64,000 bases of DNA, from NCBI RefSeq assembly GCF_024808665.1, contig NZ_JANUBZ010000008.1:186001-250000 (forward strand), given 5' to 3'. Source of the DNA: Mucilaginibacter empetricola. Its GTDB lineage: Bacteria > Bacteroidota > Bacteroidia > Sphingobacteriales > Sphingobacteriaceae. Numbering within the stretch: the first letter of the stretch is position 1; every line of letters starts with the position of its first letter. Below the pieces are notes generated by a model. It made no database searches. It worked only from the letters and a program-made list of their open reading frames with translations, and was not told where the DNA came from. Positions 25,202 through 35,494 of the stretch are shown here, in pieces. The translations under genes and the position numbers were made by a program.

Positions 25202-27820
25202 ATGAATTTTAACAATTTTACCATAAAAGCACAGGAAGCTGTTCAAAAGGCTTCAGAAATAGCGGTTGGCAACCAGCAGCAGGCTATTGAAACAGCACAT
25301 TTGCTAAAAGGCTTATTACTGGTTGATGAAAATGTTATCACCTATTTATTAAAGAAATTAAACGTAAACATTAATCGCTTAAACGAAACGCTCGATCAGC
25401 AGATCAGTTCGTTTCCAAAAGTGAGCGGTAGTAATGCTTATTTGTCATCAGGGTCCAATTCGGCCTTACAAAAAGCGAATTCGTATTTGAAAGAGTTCAA
25501 AGATGAGTTTGTATCAGTCGAGCATATTTTATTGGGCATTTTATCTGTAAATGATAAAACCAGCACCGCTTTAAAAGACTACGGCGTAAACGAAAAGGAC
25601 CTCAAAAAGGCCATTATCAGTTTAAGGGGCGATAATAAGGTGACCGATCAAAATGCCGAAGCAACTTACAACGCGTTAAATAAATATGCCCGTAACCTGA
25701 ATGAATATGCTGAATCTGGCAAGCTCGATCCGGTTATTGGTCGTGACGAGGAGATAAGGCGTGTAATACAGATATTATCGCGCCGTACAAAAAATAATCC
25801 TATTCTGGTTGGTGAACCGGGTGTTGGTAAAACCGCTATTGCCGAGGGTATTGCTTTCCGTATTATTAAAGGCGATGTTCCCGAAAGCCTCAAATCAAAA
25901 ACGGTTTACTCGCTTGATATGGGCGCACTTATAGCAGGCGCAAAATATAAAGGAGAATTTGAAGAGCGTTTAAAGGCCGTTATTAAAGAAGTTACCCAGG
26001 CCGATGGCGAGATCATTATGTTTATTGACGAGATACACACATTGGTTGGCGCAGGCGGTGGCGAAGGTGCAATGGACGCAGCCAATATTTTAAAACCAGC
26101 CCTGGCCCGTGGCGAATTAAGAGCGATTGGTGCTACTACTCTAAACGAGTATCAAAAATATATTGAAAAAGATAAGGCGCTTGAACGCCGTTTCCAGATG
26201 GTTTTGGTTGATGAACCTGATACCGCTGATGCCATATCCATTTTACGCGGTTTAAAAGAACGGTATGAAACCCACCACAAGGTGAGGATAAAAGACGAAG
26301 CCATTATTGCAGCTGTTGAAATGTCGCAACGCTATATTTCTGACAGATTTTTACCAGATAAAGCGATTGATTTAATGGATGAGGCTGCTTCTAAATTACG
26401 TTTAGAGATGGATTCTGTTCCCGAAGCTGTTGATGAACTGGAACGCCGTATTATGCAGCTGGAAATTGAGCGCGAAGCCATAAAACGCGAAAAGGATGAT
26501 AAAAAGGTAAAAGAGCTGAGTGTAGAAATTGCCAACCTCTCTGCTGATCGAGATTCCTTACGTGCTAAATGGCAGGGTGAAAAAGATATTGTTGATGGCA
26601 TCAACCTAAAAGTTGAACAGATAGAAAATTACAAGCAGGAAGCTGAACAAGCCGAACGCGCTGGTGATTATGGTAAAGTAGCCGAGTTACGCTATGGCAC
26701 CATAGTAAAAGCACAGCAGGAAGTTGAACAGCTAAAAGCAGCTTTACTTGAAAACCAGAGCGATAGCCGCATGCTGAAGGAAGAAGTTACCGCCGATGAT
26801 ATTGCAGGTGTAGTTTCAAGGTGGACAGGCATCCCGGTTTCAAAAATGATTCAGAGTGAGCGCGAAAAGTTGCTGCATCTGGAAGAAGAACTGCACAAGC
26901 GTGTGGCAGGGCAGGAGGAAGCTATTGAGGCTATAAGTGACGCCATACGCCGTAGTCGCGCAGGTTTGCAGGATAAACGCAAGCCTATCGGTTCTTTTAT
27001 ATTTTTAGGAACAACTGGTGTTGGTAAAACAGAGCTGGCTAAAGCATTGGCCGAATACTTGTTTAACGACGAAAGTTCAATGGTGCGGATTGATATGTCT
27101 GAATATCAGGAACGACACGCGGTATCAAGACTAATTGGCGCGCCTCCGGGCTATGTAGGTTATGATGAAGGCGGGCAATTGACCGAGGCCGTTCGCCGTA
27201 AACCATACAGTGTGATATTGCTGGATGAGATTGAGAAAGCACACCCAGATGTATTTAATATCCTGTTGCAGGTTTTGGATGATGGCCGTTTAACCGATAA
27301 TAAGGGCCGTGTGGTGAATTTTAAAAATACCATTATCATTATGACGTCTAATATTGGCTCCAACATCATTCAGGAAAACTTCCAGGATTTTGACGACAGC
27401 GACAAAGATGAAGTAATCGCCAAAACAAAAAATCAATTGTTTGATTTATTGCGGGCTACCATCCGTCCTGAGTTTTTAAACAGAATTGACGAGATCATTA
27501 TGTTTACACCGCTTAGCCGCGATGAAATTACTGAGATTGTGAAGTTGCAGTTTAAACAGGTGCAGCAAACACTGGCCGAAATGGGCGTTACTATTGATGC
27601 ATCAGAAGAAGCACTGGATTGGCTGGCCCAATTAGGCTATGACCCTCAATTTGGTGCAAGGCCTTTGAAACGAGTAATTCAAAAGAAGATATTAAACGAA
27701 TTATCAAAACAGATACTGGCAGGTAAAGTAGATAGAGACAGCAAAATTAAGCTGGATATGTTTGATAATAACTTTGTGTTTTTGAATGAAAGTAATATTG
27801 GAGAACAACCTGTTAAATAA
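25202..27820 (+). CDS. clpB: ATP-dependent chaperone ClpB
   Basis: The 872-residue AAA+ disaggregase has a Clp N-domain (two repeats, ~1-145), AAA-1 with Walker [14 protein letters not shown] (~206-218) and Walker [11 protein letters not shown], a long coiled-coil middle domain (~400-530, [19 protein letters not shown]), and AAA-2 with Walker [14 protein letters not shown] and the sensor-2 GARPLKR near the C terminus. The middle domain distinguishes ClpB from ClpA/ClpC, and there is no ClpP-binding IGF loop. With DnaK it rescues aggregated protein after heat shock. The 263-bp upstream region has no recognisable heat-shock operator. A very strong terminator follows. Confidence 0.97.
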   Translation: MNFNNFTIKAQEAVQKASEIAVGNQQQAIETAHLLKGLLLVDENVITYLLKKLNVNINRLNETLDQQISSFPKVSGSNAYLSSGSNSALQKANSYLKEFKDEFVSVEHILLGILSVNDKTSTALKDYGVNEKDLKKAIISLRGDNKVTDQNAEATYNALNKYARNLNEYAESGKLDPVIGRDEEIRRVIQILSRRTKNNPILVGEPGVGKTAIAEGIAFRIIKGDVPESLKSKTVYSLDMGALIAGAKYKGEFEERLKAVIKEVTQADGEIIMFIDEIHTLVGAGGGEGAMDAANILKPALARGELRAIGATTLNEYQKYIEKDKALERRFQMVLVDEPDTADAISILRGLKERYETHHKVRIKDEAIIAAVEMSQRYISDRFLPDKAIDLMDEAASKLRLEMDSVPEAVDELERRIMQLEIEREAIKREKDDKKVKELSVEIANLSADRDSLRAKWQGEKDIVDGINLKVEQIENYKQEAEQAERAGDYGKVAELRYGTIVKAQQEVEQLKAALLENQSDSRMLKEEVTADDIAGVVSRWTGIPVSKMIQSEREKLLHLEEELHKRVAGQEEAIEAISDAIRRSRAGLQDKRKPIGSFIFLGTTGVGKTELAKALAEYLFNDESSMVRIDMSEYQERHAVSRLIGAPPGYVGYDEGGQLTEAVRRKPYSVILLDEIEKAHPDVFNILLQVLDDGRLTDNKGRVVNFKNTIIIMTSNIGSNIIQENFQDFDDSDKDEVIAKTKNQLFDLLRATIRPEFLNRIDEIIMFTPLSRDEITEIVKLQFKQVQQTLAEMGVTIDASEEALDWLAQLGYDPQFGARPLKRVIQKKILNELSKQILAGKVDRDSKIKLDMFDNNFVFLNESNIGEQPVK

Positions 27821-27844
27821 CAGGCATATGTAAAAATAACTGAT

Positions 27845-27885
27845 AGAAACCGCCGCAAAAGTAATTTTGCGGCGGTTTCTGCTTT
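27845..27885 (+). terminator. Strong terminator after clpB
   Basis: A 16-bp perfect stem (AGAAACCGCCGCAAAA / TTTTGCGGCGGTTTCT) closes on a 4-nt GTAA loop and is followed by GCTTTT, 24 bp after the clpB stop. Confidence 0.9.
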
Positions 27886-27913
27886 TGGGTAGCAACGCAA
27901 GCAAAAAATTTAT

Positions 27914-27921
27914 TATTTTAG
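27914..27921 (+). promoter_or_regulatory. Putative -7 box TATTTTAG for the acetyltransferase gene
   Basis: Identical to the box before the cytochrome gene, 18 bp before the ATG at 27940. It is downstream of the clpB terminator, so this gene has its own start. Confidence 0.45.
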
Positions 27922-27939
27922 GGTTTATCATCCCATGCA

Positions 27940-28557
27940 ATGAATAATAATTTCTCTGTTCGCTTAATAAGCCCCGAAGACACGTCATCTGTATTAGCCA
28001 TTTATGCGCCGTATATTACAGATGCTGTTATATCTTTTGAATATGAAGTTCCTTCATTAAATGAGTTTGCAGAGCGCATAAGCACCACAACCGGCGAATA
28101 TCCCTGGTTGGTATGTGAATACGATAACCAGGTTATCGGTTACGTTTATGCCAGCAAACACAGGGCACGTACAGCTTATCAATGGTCGGCAGAATGTACG
28201 GCATATCTGGCAGCCGGTTTTCATCGTTTGGGGCTCGCACGGATATTATACGATGCCTTGTTTGAAATTTTAAAGCTCCAAAATATCATAAACGTATACG
28301 CCGGGATAACACTGCCCAATACTAAAAGTGAAGAGTTTCATAAGGCGATGAATTTTTACCTGATAGGCACCAATAAAAACGTAGGCTATAAATTTAACAA
28401 ATGGCATGATGTAGGGTGGTTTCAGCTCGATCTGAGCGAACATATCATTGACCCGCCTGCTCCAAAAACTATTCTCGAGGTAGTGGAAACAGTTGAATTT
28501 AAAGCTGTTTTGCATAATGCCAATGTCAAATTGAGTAACATCAGGCGTATTGATTAA
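27940..28557 (+). CDS. Phosphinothricin acetyltransferase-like GNAT protein
   Basis: The 205-residue protein follows the PAT/YncA layout: VRLISPEDTSSVLAIYAPYI, a VISFEYEVPS motif, the central strand IGYVYASKHRARTAYQWSAE, and a late HKAMNFYLIGT helix. The acetyl-CoA loop reads LAAGFHRLGLARIL, with GFHRLGLA in place of the usual RGxGxG. Family members N-acetylate methionine sulfoximine, phosphinothricin or similar amino acids. The C-terminal ~35 residues extend beyond the usual ~170-residue family length. It is probably monocistronic. Confidence 0.88.
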   Translation: MNNNFSVRLISPEDTSSVLAIYAPYITDAVISFEYEVPSLNEFAERISTTTGEYPWLVCEYDNQVIGYVYASKHRARTAYQWSAECTAYLAAGFHRLGLARILYDALFEILKLQNIINVYAGITLPNTKSEEFHKAMNFYLIGTNKNVGYKFNKWHDVGWFQLDLSEHIIDPPAPKTILEVVETVEFKAVLHNANVKLSNIRRID

Positions 28558-28634
28558 TTGATAATGTTGTTTTTAAAAAACAACAGTGTTTTTTTGCGGT
28601 TATCAGATAAACGTGTTTTAATAAAAAAATCACC

Positions 28635-28979
28635 ATGCAAACATATAATAACCTGGTTGACGCCACCAACGACCTGATAAAAAGGGGATATACTGAAAAC
28701 CTGACCCTGGGAGGCGATACAGTGGATGATAGGGAGAAGAAAATTAAAATGACTGCCGATGATTTTGAAATAGATGAGTTTTATCGTTTTGAAGGAGCCA
28801 GTAATCCCGATGATATGTCGATCATCTATGCGGTAAACTCGCTGAAATACAATTTAAAAGGAATATTGATAAACGCTTTTGGTACCTATGCCGATACCAG
28901 TAAATCAGCTATAGAGGCAAAATTACATCATTACCAGGTGAGCGATCATTTGGAAGGAAACGATACCGGAAACAGGTAA
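28635..28979 (+). CDS. Small conserved protein, often mislabelled 'phosphoribosylpyrophosphate synthetase'
   Basis: The 114-residue acidic protein contains the conserved core FEIDEFYRFEGASNPDDMS (residues ~42-60), followed by YAVNSLKYNLKGILINAFG. From memory, Bacteroidota homologues with this core carry the database name 'phosphoribosylpyrophosphate synthetase', but there is no PRPP-binding loop (no DDxxxTGGT-like motif) and the protein is about a third of the enzyme's length, so the name should not be trusted. Function unknown. It converges with the HEAT-like gene. Confidence 0.7.
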   Translation: MQTYNNLVDATNDLIKRGYTENLTLGGDTVDDREKKIKMTADDFEIDEFYRFEGASNPDDMSIIYAVNSLKYNLKGILINAFGTYADTSKSAIEAKLHHYQVSDHLEGNDTGNR

Positions 28980-29004
28980 TTTAATAGTGTTTTCGCGCAG
29001 GCCA

Positions 29005-29547
29005 TTACATCTTTGCCAATAGCCGTTTTCCACGTGATTGTATGCCGGCAGAACCGTTGCGCATCAGGAAGGTGATTTGGTTGGTAAGTTCGTCTTTTAT
29101 CCACGGATAACATTCGCGCAGGTTGAACAAAACTTCCGATGCAAAGCATTTAACGGCAATTTTAACTTTTGGGTCGATCATCCAGTCGAAACATTGTTCA
29201 ACAACTTGTTCCATCTTCAGGCTGGCCAGTTCTTCTTTTATAGGTTGAATTGCCTTTGGGCTGGTTATATGCATTAATATTTTAGCATAATGCCTTTGGC
29301 AACTGGCATGTTTTACCTCTTTAATGCGCGAAAGCAAATATTCAAGGTCATGCTGATAGCGCCCTGGGCTCTGCAAAAAAACATTTTCCAATATCCACGC
29401 TGCCCTAAAGGCAATATCTTTATCAGGGTAAAAAGTAAGGTCAATCAAATCTCGCAAAGCAAAGTTTTCCTCCTTTAAAATACGGCTCAATTCCAAAACC
29501 TTCGTTTTGCCAATTGTACTTGATATTTGTTTGAGTAGGTTGTCCAT
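29005..29547 (-). CDS. All-helical HEAT-like repeat protein
   Basis: The 180-residue protein is predicted to be entirely alpha-helical, with paired helices typical of HEAT/armadillo repeats: DKDIAFRAAWILENVF, SCQRHYAKILMHI and PKVKIAVKCFASEVLFNL. There is no signal peptide or membrane segment. Homologues in related bacteria are sometimes named adenylosuccinate lyase without any lyase signature; I see none here either. A protein-binding role is likely. It is divergent from the M16 pair, with an inverted repeat between. Confidence 0.7.
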   Translation of the reverse strand: MDNLLKQISSTIGKTKVLELSRILKEENFALRDLIDLTFYPDKDIAFRAAWILENVFLQSPGRYQHDLEYLLSRIKEVKHASCQRHYAKILMHITSPKAIQPIKEELASLKMEQVVEQCFDWMIDPKVKIAVKCFASEVLFNLRECYPWIKDELTNQITFLMRNGSAGIQSRGKRLLAKM

Positions 29548-29559
29548 AAAAGATAAGCT

Positions 29560-29607
29560 AATTTGAAAATTATAATTTGAATGTTATAATTTGTTGATTT
29601 TCAAATT
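29560..29607. repeat. Intergenic inverted repeat
   Basis: Perfect 11-bp arms AATTTGAAAAT (29560-29570) and ATTTTCAAATT (29597-29607) with a 26-bp spacer lie between two divergent genes. Confidence 0.6.
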
Positions 29608-29654
29608 TTCAGATCAACACACAGGCAAACCGTCCTCTCTATCAACAAAAATTC

Positions 29655-29662
29655 TACCTTTG
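29655..29662 (+). promoter_or_regulatory. Putative -7 box TACCTTTG for the M16 operon
   Basis: An exact TAnnTTTG match 25 bp before the ATG at 29688. No clear -33 box. Confidence 0.55.
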
Positions 29663-29687
29663 CTTTCCGTTAAATCAAAGTTTACAC

Positions 29688-30929
29688 ATGGTTAAATTCA
29701 ACCGTTTCACACTTGACAATGGCCTTCGGGTGCTTGTTCACGAAGATAATACTACCCCAATAGCGGTGCTGAACATTTTATACGATGTAGGCGCGCGCGA
29801 CGAAGATGCCGACCAAACCGGATTTGCCCATTTGTTTGAGCACCTGATGTTTGGCGGTTCTGTAAATATACCCAGTTATGACGAACCCTTACAACGTGTA
29901 GGCGGCGAAAACAATGCGTTTACCAGTAACGATATTACCAACTACTATATCACCCTGCCGGCTGTAAATCTGGAGACTGCTTTTTGGTTGGAGAGCGACC
30001 GTATGCTGAGCCTGGCTTTTAGCGAAAAGAGTTTAGAGGTGCAACGTAACGTGGTTATTGAGGAATTTAAACAGCGTTACTTAAACCAGCCGTATGGCGA
30101 TGTTTGGCTAAAACTAAGGCCAATGGTTTATAAAAAACATCCCTATCAATGGGCAACCATAGGCAAAGAAATTAAGCATATTGAGGATGCTAAAATAGAG
30201 GACGTAAAAGCGTTCTTTAAAAAGCATTATAATCCGCAAAATGCCATTATGGTAGTTGGGGGAGATGTAAAAACAGAGGCTATTAAACAGCTATCTGAAA
30301 AATGGTTCGGACCTATCCCGGCAGGCGAAAAATATCACCGCAACTTGCCTCAAGAGCCCGAACAGCATGATGAGCGCCGGAGTACAGTTACTGCAAAAGT
30401 ACCATTGAATGATGTTTATATCGCATTTCAGATGGGAGCAAGGCTGGACGAGTCATATTATGCTGCAGAATTGATATCAGATATATTATCGCGCGGTAAT
30501 TCATCACGGTTATATCGTAACCTGGTAAAAGAAAAACCCTTGTTCAGCGAAGTGCATGCCTACATGACCGGGAGTTTGGACAAAGGGATGTTTGTGTTTG
30601 AAGGTAAGCCACTTGAAAATGTAAGCATAGAAACCGCCGAAGCCGCAATTTGGGAAGAACTGGAAAGGATTAAAACAGAACTGATACCGGCCGACGAATT
30701 GACCAAGGTGAAAAATAAGATTGAGTCGACAATGATATTTTCAGAAATGGCGCTGCTGGATAAGGCGATGAACCTGGCCTCGTTTGAGTTGCTAGGCGAT
30801 GCAGATCTGCTGAATCATGAGACAGAAAAATATCTGGCGGTAACCACAGAGGAAATTAAAACCTTATCGAATCAGTTTTTTAGAAGAGATAATTCATCAA
30901 CACTTATTTATTTGGCCGAAAAAGCCTGA
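29688..30929 (+). CDS. M16 family zinc peptidase, catalytic subunit
   Basis: The 413-residue protein has the inverted zinc motif HLFEH (His48, Glu51, His52) within FAHLFEHLMFGG and a downstream acidic pair (VVIEE, ~122-126) that supplies the third ligand, as in pitrilysin/processing peptidase M16B. There is no signal peptide, so it may act in the cytosol or be exported by another route. It lacks the Arg-Tyr substrate pair in the C-terminal domain. The next gene, 4 bp downstream, supplies that pair and lacks HxxEH, so the two should form a heterodimer. The likely job is degrading short peptides. Confidence 0.92.
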   Translation: MVKFNRFTLDNGLRVLVHEDNTTPIAVLNILYDVGARDEDADQTGFAHLFEHLMFGGSVNIPSYDEPLQRVGGENNAFTSNDITNYYITLPAVNLETAFWLESDRMLSLAFSEKSLEVQRNVVIEEFKQRYLNQPYGDVWLKLRPMVYKKHPYQWATIGKEIKHIEDAKIEDVKAFFKKHYNPQNAIMVVGGDVKTEAIKQLSEKWFGPIPAGEKYHRNLPQEPEQHDERRSTVTAKVPLNDVYIAFQMGARLDESYYAAELISDILSRGNSSRLYRNLVKEKPLFSEVHAYMTGSLDKGMFVFEGKPLENVSIETAEAAIWEELERIKTELIPADELTKVKNKIESTMIFSEMALLDKAMNLASFELLGDADLLNHETEKYLAVTTEEIKTLSNQFFRRDNSSTLIYLAEKA

Positions 30930-30933
30930 AACA

Positions 30934-32214
30934 ATGACAATAGACAGAAAAACTGCTCCTGAATTCAGGACTTTCGATAATATAAATCTTATACATCCGG
31001 CTCATCAAAAGCTAGATAGCGGTTGCAACGTTTTTTGTTTCAACTCAGGCGATCAGGAATTGGTTAGGATAGAATGGATATTTGAAAACCAACGTTTTGA
31101 TAAAAATAAACCTTTATTGAATGTGGCCGTTAATACCATGCTTACCGAGGGTACTGGAACGTTAACAGCAGCGCAAATTGCAGACAAAGTTGACTTTTAT
31201 GGTGCGTTTTTACAGGTTGATTATGGCTATGATCAATCGCAGGTTACCTTATATAGCCTCAACAAACATCTGCAACATACTTTGCCGGTTATAAAGGATA
31301 TTTTGACAGATTCTATCTTCCCCGAAAAGGAATTAGAAACATTTATCCGTAATCAGCAGCAAAAACTACAGGTGAGCTTGCAAAAGAACGATTTTGTTGC
31401 CCGTCGTGCTTTTAATAAGGCGCTGTATGGCGATTCTTTATACGGGCTGGCTGCTGATGCCGATAGCTACAAAACGCTTCACCGCGATGATATGCTTCTT
31501 CATTTTAAACAAATGTATCAGCCATCTAACTGTACTATTGTTATAGCCGGTAAAATTGAGCCTCAGATTCTTGAGCTGATAACCAATACCTTTAATAAGG
31601 ATTGGGTTAATCCGGCAGAACAACCTGACATCAGTCAGCCCGAATTAAGAGCATCAGCAGAACATTTTTATTTTATTGAGAAACCGGAAGCTTTGCAGTC
31701 GGCCATCCGTATGGGCTTGCCGGCAATAAACCGTAATCATCCTGATTTTGCAGCGTTACAAGTTTTAAATACTGTTTTGGGTGGTTATTTCGGCTCAAGA
31801 CTAATGGCGAATATCCGCGAAGATAAGGGCTATACCTATGGCATTGGTTCGGGCATGTCATCATTAAAATATGGCGGTGCTTTATTTATTGCTACCGAAG
31901 TAGGGGCGGATGTTTGTAAAGCAGCAGTAGGTGAAATTGAAAAAGAGTTGAATTTGTTGCAGACTGAATTGATCCCCGAGGATGAGCTATCGCTGGTCCG
32001 CAACTTTTTATTAGGCTCGCTATTAGGCAGCCTGGAAAACGTTTTCTCGCATGCCGATAAGTTTAAAAACCTATATTTTGCCGGCCTGGATTACAGTTAT
32101 TATGATCGTTATGTAGAAACTGTCAAAACAGTCTCAGCCGAACGCTTGCAGGAACTGGCAAAACAATATTTAAACTTTAATCAGTTTTACAAGGTTATTG
32201 TAGGGAAGTATTAG
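30934..32214 (+). CDS. M16 family partner subunit without the zinc motif
   Basis: The 426-residue protein is homologous in fold to its upstream neighbour, but the HxxEH region reads NTMLTEGTGTL, so it cannot bind zinc. It keeps the C-terminal signature ANIREDKGYTYGIGSG (residues ~291-306), whose Arg and Tyr bind substrate in M16B enzymes. It is therefore the non-catalytic half of an M16 heterodimer, comparable to alpha-subunits of mitochondrial processing peptidase. It starts 4 bp after the first gene's stop, so equal expression is likely. Confidence 0.9.
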   Translation: MTIDRKTAPEFRTFDNINLIHPAHQKLDSGCNVFCFNSGDQELVRIEWIFENQRFDKNKPLLNVAVNTMLTEGTGTLTAAQIADKVDFYGAFLQVDYGYDQSQVTLYSLNKHLQHTLPVIKDILTDSIFPEKELETFIRNQQQKLQVSLQKNDFVARRAFNKALYGDSLYGLAADADSYKTLHRDDMLLHFKQMYQPSNCTIVIAGKIEPQILELITNTFNKDWVNPAEQPDISQPELRASAEHFYFIEKPEALQSAIRMGLPAINRNHPDFAALQVLNTVLGGYFGSRLMANIREDKGYTYGIGSGMSSLKYGGALFIATEVGADVCKAAVGEIEKELNLLQTELIPEDELSLVRNFLLGSLLGSLENVFSHADKFKNLYFAGLDYSYYDRYVETVKTVSAERLQELAKQYLNFNQFYKVIVGKY

Positions 32215-32217
32215 AGG

Positions 32218-32371
32218 ATTTCGGATTTCGAAATTTCGATTTCGGAATTGTTATTTAAAAGGTGGCAGGTTAGCGTTGTTTTGATTTGCACGCTGTCATT
32301 AAAAGGCAATTTTAATGGGTTACGCTTTTAATAATAAATAAATCCGCAATCGGAATTCCGAAATCCGAAAT
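32218..32371. repeat. Imperfect inverted repeat upstream of guaB
   Basis: Two 24-bp arms at 32218-32241 and 32348-32371 pair at 22 of 24 positions (core ATTTCGGATTTCG). The left arm starts 4 bp after the M16 partner stop; the right arm ends 6 bp before the guaB -7 box. The arm also has internal TTTCG words. Confidence 0.75.
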
Positions 32372-32377
32372 AAATAG

Positions 32378-32385
32378 TATCTTTG
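32378..32385 (+). promoter_or_regulatory. Putative -7 box TATCTTTG for guaB
   Basis: Exact TAnnTTTG match 25 bp before the guaB ATG, just after the right arm of the inverted repeat. Confidence 0.6.
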
Positions 32386-32397
32386 CCCGGCAAATAA

Positions 32398-33879
<1,482 letters not shown>

Positions 33880-33898
33880 CAGGAAAAGCTAAATATAG

Positions 33899-33932
33899 AA
33901 AAGTCCGGGAATGAAAACTTCCGGACTTTTTT
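33899..33932. terminator. Bidirectional terminator
   Basis: An AAAAGTCCGG / CCGGACTTTT-type stem with a short loop ends in a TTTTTT run, between guaB and the convergent ROK gene. Confidence 0.85.
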
Positions 33933-33934
33933 GT

Positions 33935-34783
33935 TTACAACGCATCGTAAAACAAAGCAGCCGCGCCCAATATGGCGGCATTGTCCAGTTCAGAGGTTTG
34001 TATTTTTAGGTGATCAACGCTTTTAGGGTAACCAAAGGTCTTAATGCGTTCCCACATGGTTTGTTCAAAATATTCAAATGCCGAAGCGACAGATCCGCCT
34101 AAAACAATCAATTCAGGATCATAGGTGTACATAATCAACTTTATTGTGTTGCCCATGTGTATACCTAATTCAGCATAAAGTTTCAATGCTTTCGTGTCGC
34201 CATTGCGGGCATTTTTAAATACAGTTTCTCCGTTTATTCCATGTACATTTTGAAAAAACGACCCGCTGCAATAAAACTCATAATTCTGGTCTAAATAATC
34301 TACCATCCCGAATTCACCGGCTCCGCAATTTGGGCCGGCATATAGCTTTTTATTAATAATAATTCCTGCGCCAAGTCCCGTTCCAATAGCCAAACCAACC
34401 ATACCGGCAGCATTTTTGCCTTTGCCAAAATAATGCTCGCCCAGGGCAAAACAATTGGCATCGTTATTTACAAACACCGGCAGCCGGTAACGCGCTTCTA
34501 ATATTTCTTTCAAATGCACTTCTTTCCACGATGGAATGTGCTGTACATCGTAAACAATCCCTTCATTTATGTCGACAATGCTGGGTACACCGATACCAAT
34601 CGCTTTAACATCGACAGCAATTAATTGATCGGTAATAAAAAACACGTCCTCCAAAACCTGTTCTTCTGTTCCGATTGAATGGATACGACGGGATATGATT
34701 TCTTTAATATTACCGTTGGTTACTATCGCCCCGCGTATATTGGTGGCACCCAGATCAATACCTATCAGTTTTTCGTTTTGCAT
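33935..34783 (-). CDS. ROK family sugar kinase (glucokinase-like)
   Basis: The 282-residue protein has the ROK ATPase layout: IGIDLGATNIRGAIV (phosphate-1 loop), VNNDANCFALGEHYFG with the catalytic Asp, LAIGTGLGAGIIINK, and PELIVLGGSVASA (adenosine site). The zinc-binding CxCGxxGC segment is absent; the region reads AGEFGMVDYLDQNYEFYCSG, so it belongs to the zinc-free branch. The likely reaction is phosphorylation of glucose or another hexose, which would feed the sugars released by the glycan locus at the right end of the window. No HTH domain, so it is an enzyme rather than a repressor. Confidence 0.9.
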   Translation of the reverse strand: MQNEKLIGIDLGATNIRGAIVTNGNIKEIISRRIHSIGTEEQVLEDVFFITDQLIAVDVKAIGIGVPSIVDINEGIVYDVQHIPSWKEVHLKEILEARYRLPVFVNNDANCFALGEHYFGKGKNAAGMVGLAIGTGLGAGIIINKKLYAGPNCGAGEFGMVDYLDQNYEFYCSGSFFQNVHGINGETVFKNARNGDTKALKLYAELGIHMGNTIKLIMYTYDPELIVLGGSVASAFEYFEQTMWERIKTFGYPKSVDHLKIQTSELDNAAILGAAALFYDAL

Positions 34784-35046
34784 GTGGATTTTTTTAGATT
34801 ATTGAATTTATATGCCGGCTTGCCATTTTATTAATACGGCTTATTTGATAAAAAATTAATAAGAAAGATTGTTTTTAAGAATTTTTAGATAGATGAAAAT
34901 GGGACTTTTTAAATGCTTTTGTTAATAATTATGATGTTAATAAGTGTGAAAAATGTCAGTATTTACAAGTAAACTAATTATAAATCAATATAGAATGGCT
35001 GTTGATAAAATGTTGAAAACCTGTCAATAAAAAATAAAAATAAAAC
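34784..35046. other. AT-rich intergenic stretch with no gene
   Basis: Left part of a 711-bp gene-free interval between the ROK gene and the PIN-PhoH gene. It is strongly AT-rich with short A and T runs; I see no ORF, no hairpin with a T run and no convincing box for the ROK gene. It leads directly into the promoter of the RNA candidate. Confidence 0.6.
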
Positions 35047-35077
35047 TTGACAAATATTGCTTCAGCACCTAACTTAG
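35047..35077 (+). promoter_or_regulatory. Promoter of the candidate RNA gene
   Basis: TTG (in TTGACA) at 35047-35049 and TAACTTAG at 35070-35077 are 20 bp apart, the Bacteroidota -33/-7 spacing. Transcription would begin near 35083. The TTGACA form is common at strong stable-RNA promoters of this phylum (recalled). Confidence 0.65.
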
Positions 35078-35082
35078 AAATA

Positions 35083-35424
35083 TCAAGAACGACGTACTTT
35101 GACAACCTTACAGGATTACAGAATTGAATCGGGCGAACCTTCGGGGGAGCTAAAGATCACGGAAGTGCCTGAGTTATACGGAAAATAAAAGGCGAGAGCT
35201 TTAGAAAAGAAAGATAATTAAAGGGGTATTAGAAAAGGATTACAATTTTTTACGGAGAAGAGTAAAAACCACTAATGTACTGAAAGAATCAATGTTTGCA
35301 AGAACAACAGAATAGCAGTCGGTCAGCTTACACAAAACTTGGTGCTTTTTGAGTAACTACGGTTAAGCAAAGAGTCAGAAAACGGAAGTCAAATCGAAAG
35401 AAGAGGCTTCCGTTTTCGTTTTTT
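35083..35424 (+). ncRNA. Candidate structured non-coding RNA, ~340 nt, family not recognised
   Basis: The interval between a good promoter and a strong terminator has no ORF of note: the longest ATG frame is 7 codons. Its base composition differs from the AT-rich DNA to the left, with GC-rich islands (GGGCGAACCTTCGGGGGAG near 35131-35149). Local pairings include CTAAAG (35150-35155) with CTTTAG (35199-35204) and GCTTA (35326-35330) with TAAGC (35364-35368). It has none of the conserved elements I know for RNase P RNA, tmRNA, SRP RNA or 6S RNA. Alternatively it could be a leader that attenuates the PIN-PhoH gene 70 bp downstream, but that gene has its own box. The exact ends are inferred. Confidence 0.55.
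35378..35424 (+). terminator. Strong terminator of the candidate RNA
   Basis: A perfect 11-bp stem (GAAAACGGAAG / CTTCCGTTTTC) with an 18-nt loop is followed by G and six T residues. Confidence 0.85.
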
Positions 35425-35479
35425 ACGGCTTTTTTATGATAAGCGCTGTTTTTCATTTTTCCTACCGCCGTAAAATATC

Positions 35480-35487
35480 TAATTTAG
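35480..35487 (+). promoter_or_regulatory. Putative -7 box TAATTTAG for the PIN-PhoH gene
   Basis: A TAnnTTAG match ending 7 bp before the ATG at 35495 and lying after the RNA terminator. If used, the mRNA is almost leaderless. Confidence 0.4.
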
Positions 35488-35494
35488 CCATAAC

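Noticed and set aside
28635..28979. Calling the small protein a PRPP synthetase
   Set aside because: No PRPP-binding loop or Mg site, and far too short.
35094..35100. TACTTTG inside the RNA region as a promoter box
   Set aside because: Only one base separates TA and TTTG instead of two, and the TTG-N20-TAACTTAG pair just upstream is a better fit.
34784..35494. rRNA, tRNA, tmRNA or RNase P gene in the 711-bp gap
   Set aside because: No T-loop, CCA, tag-peptide or P4-like elements recognised.
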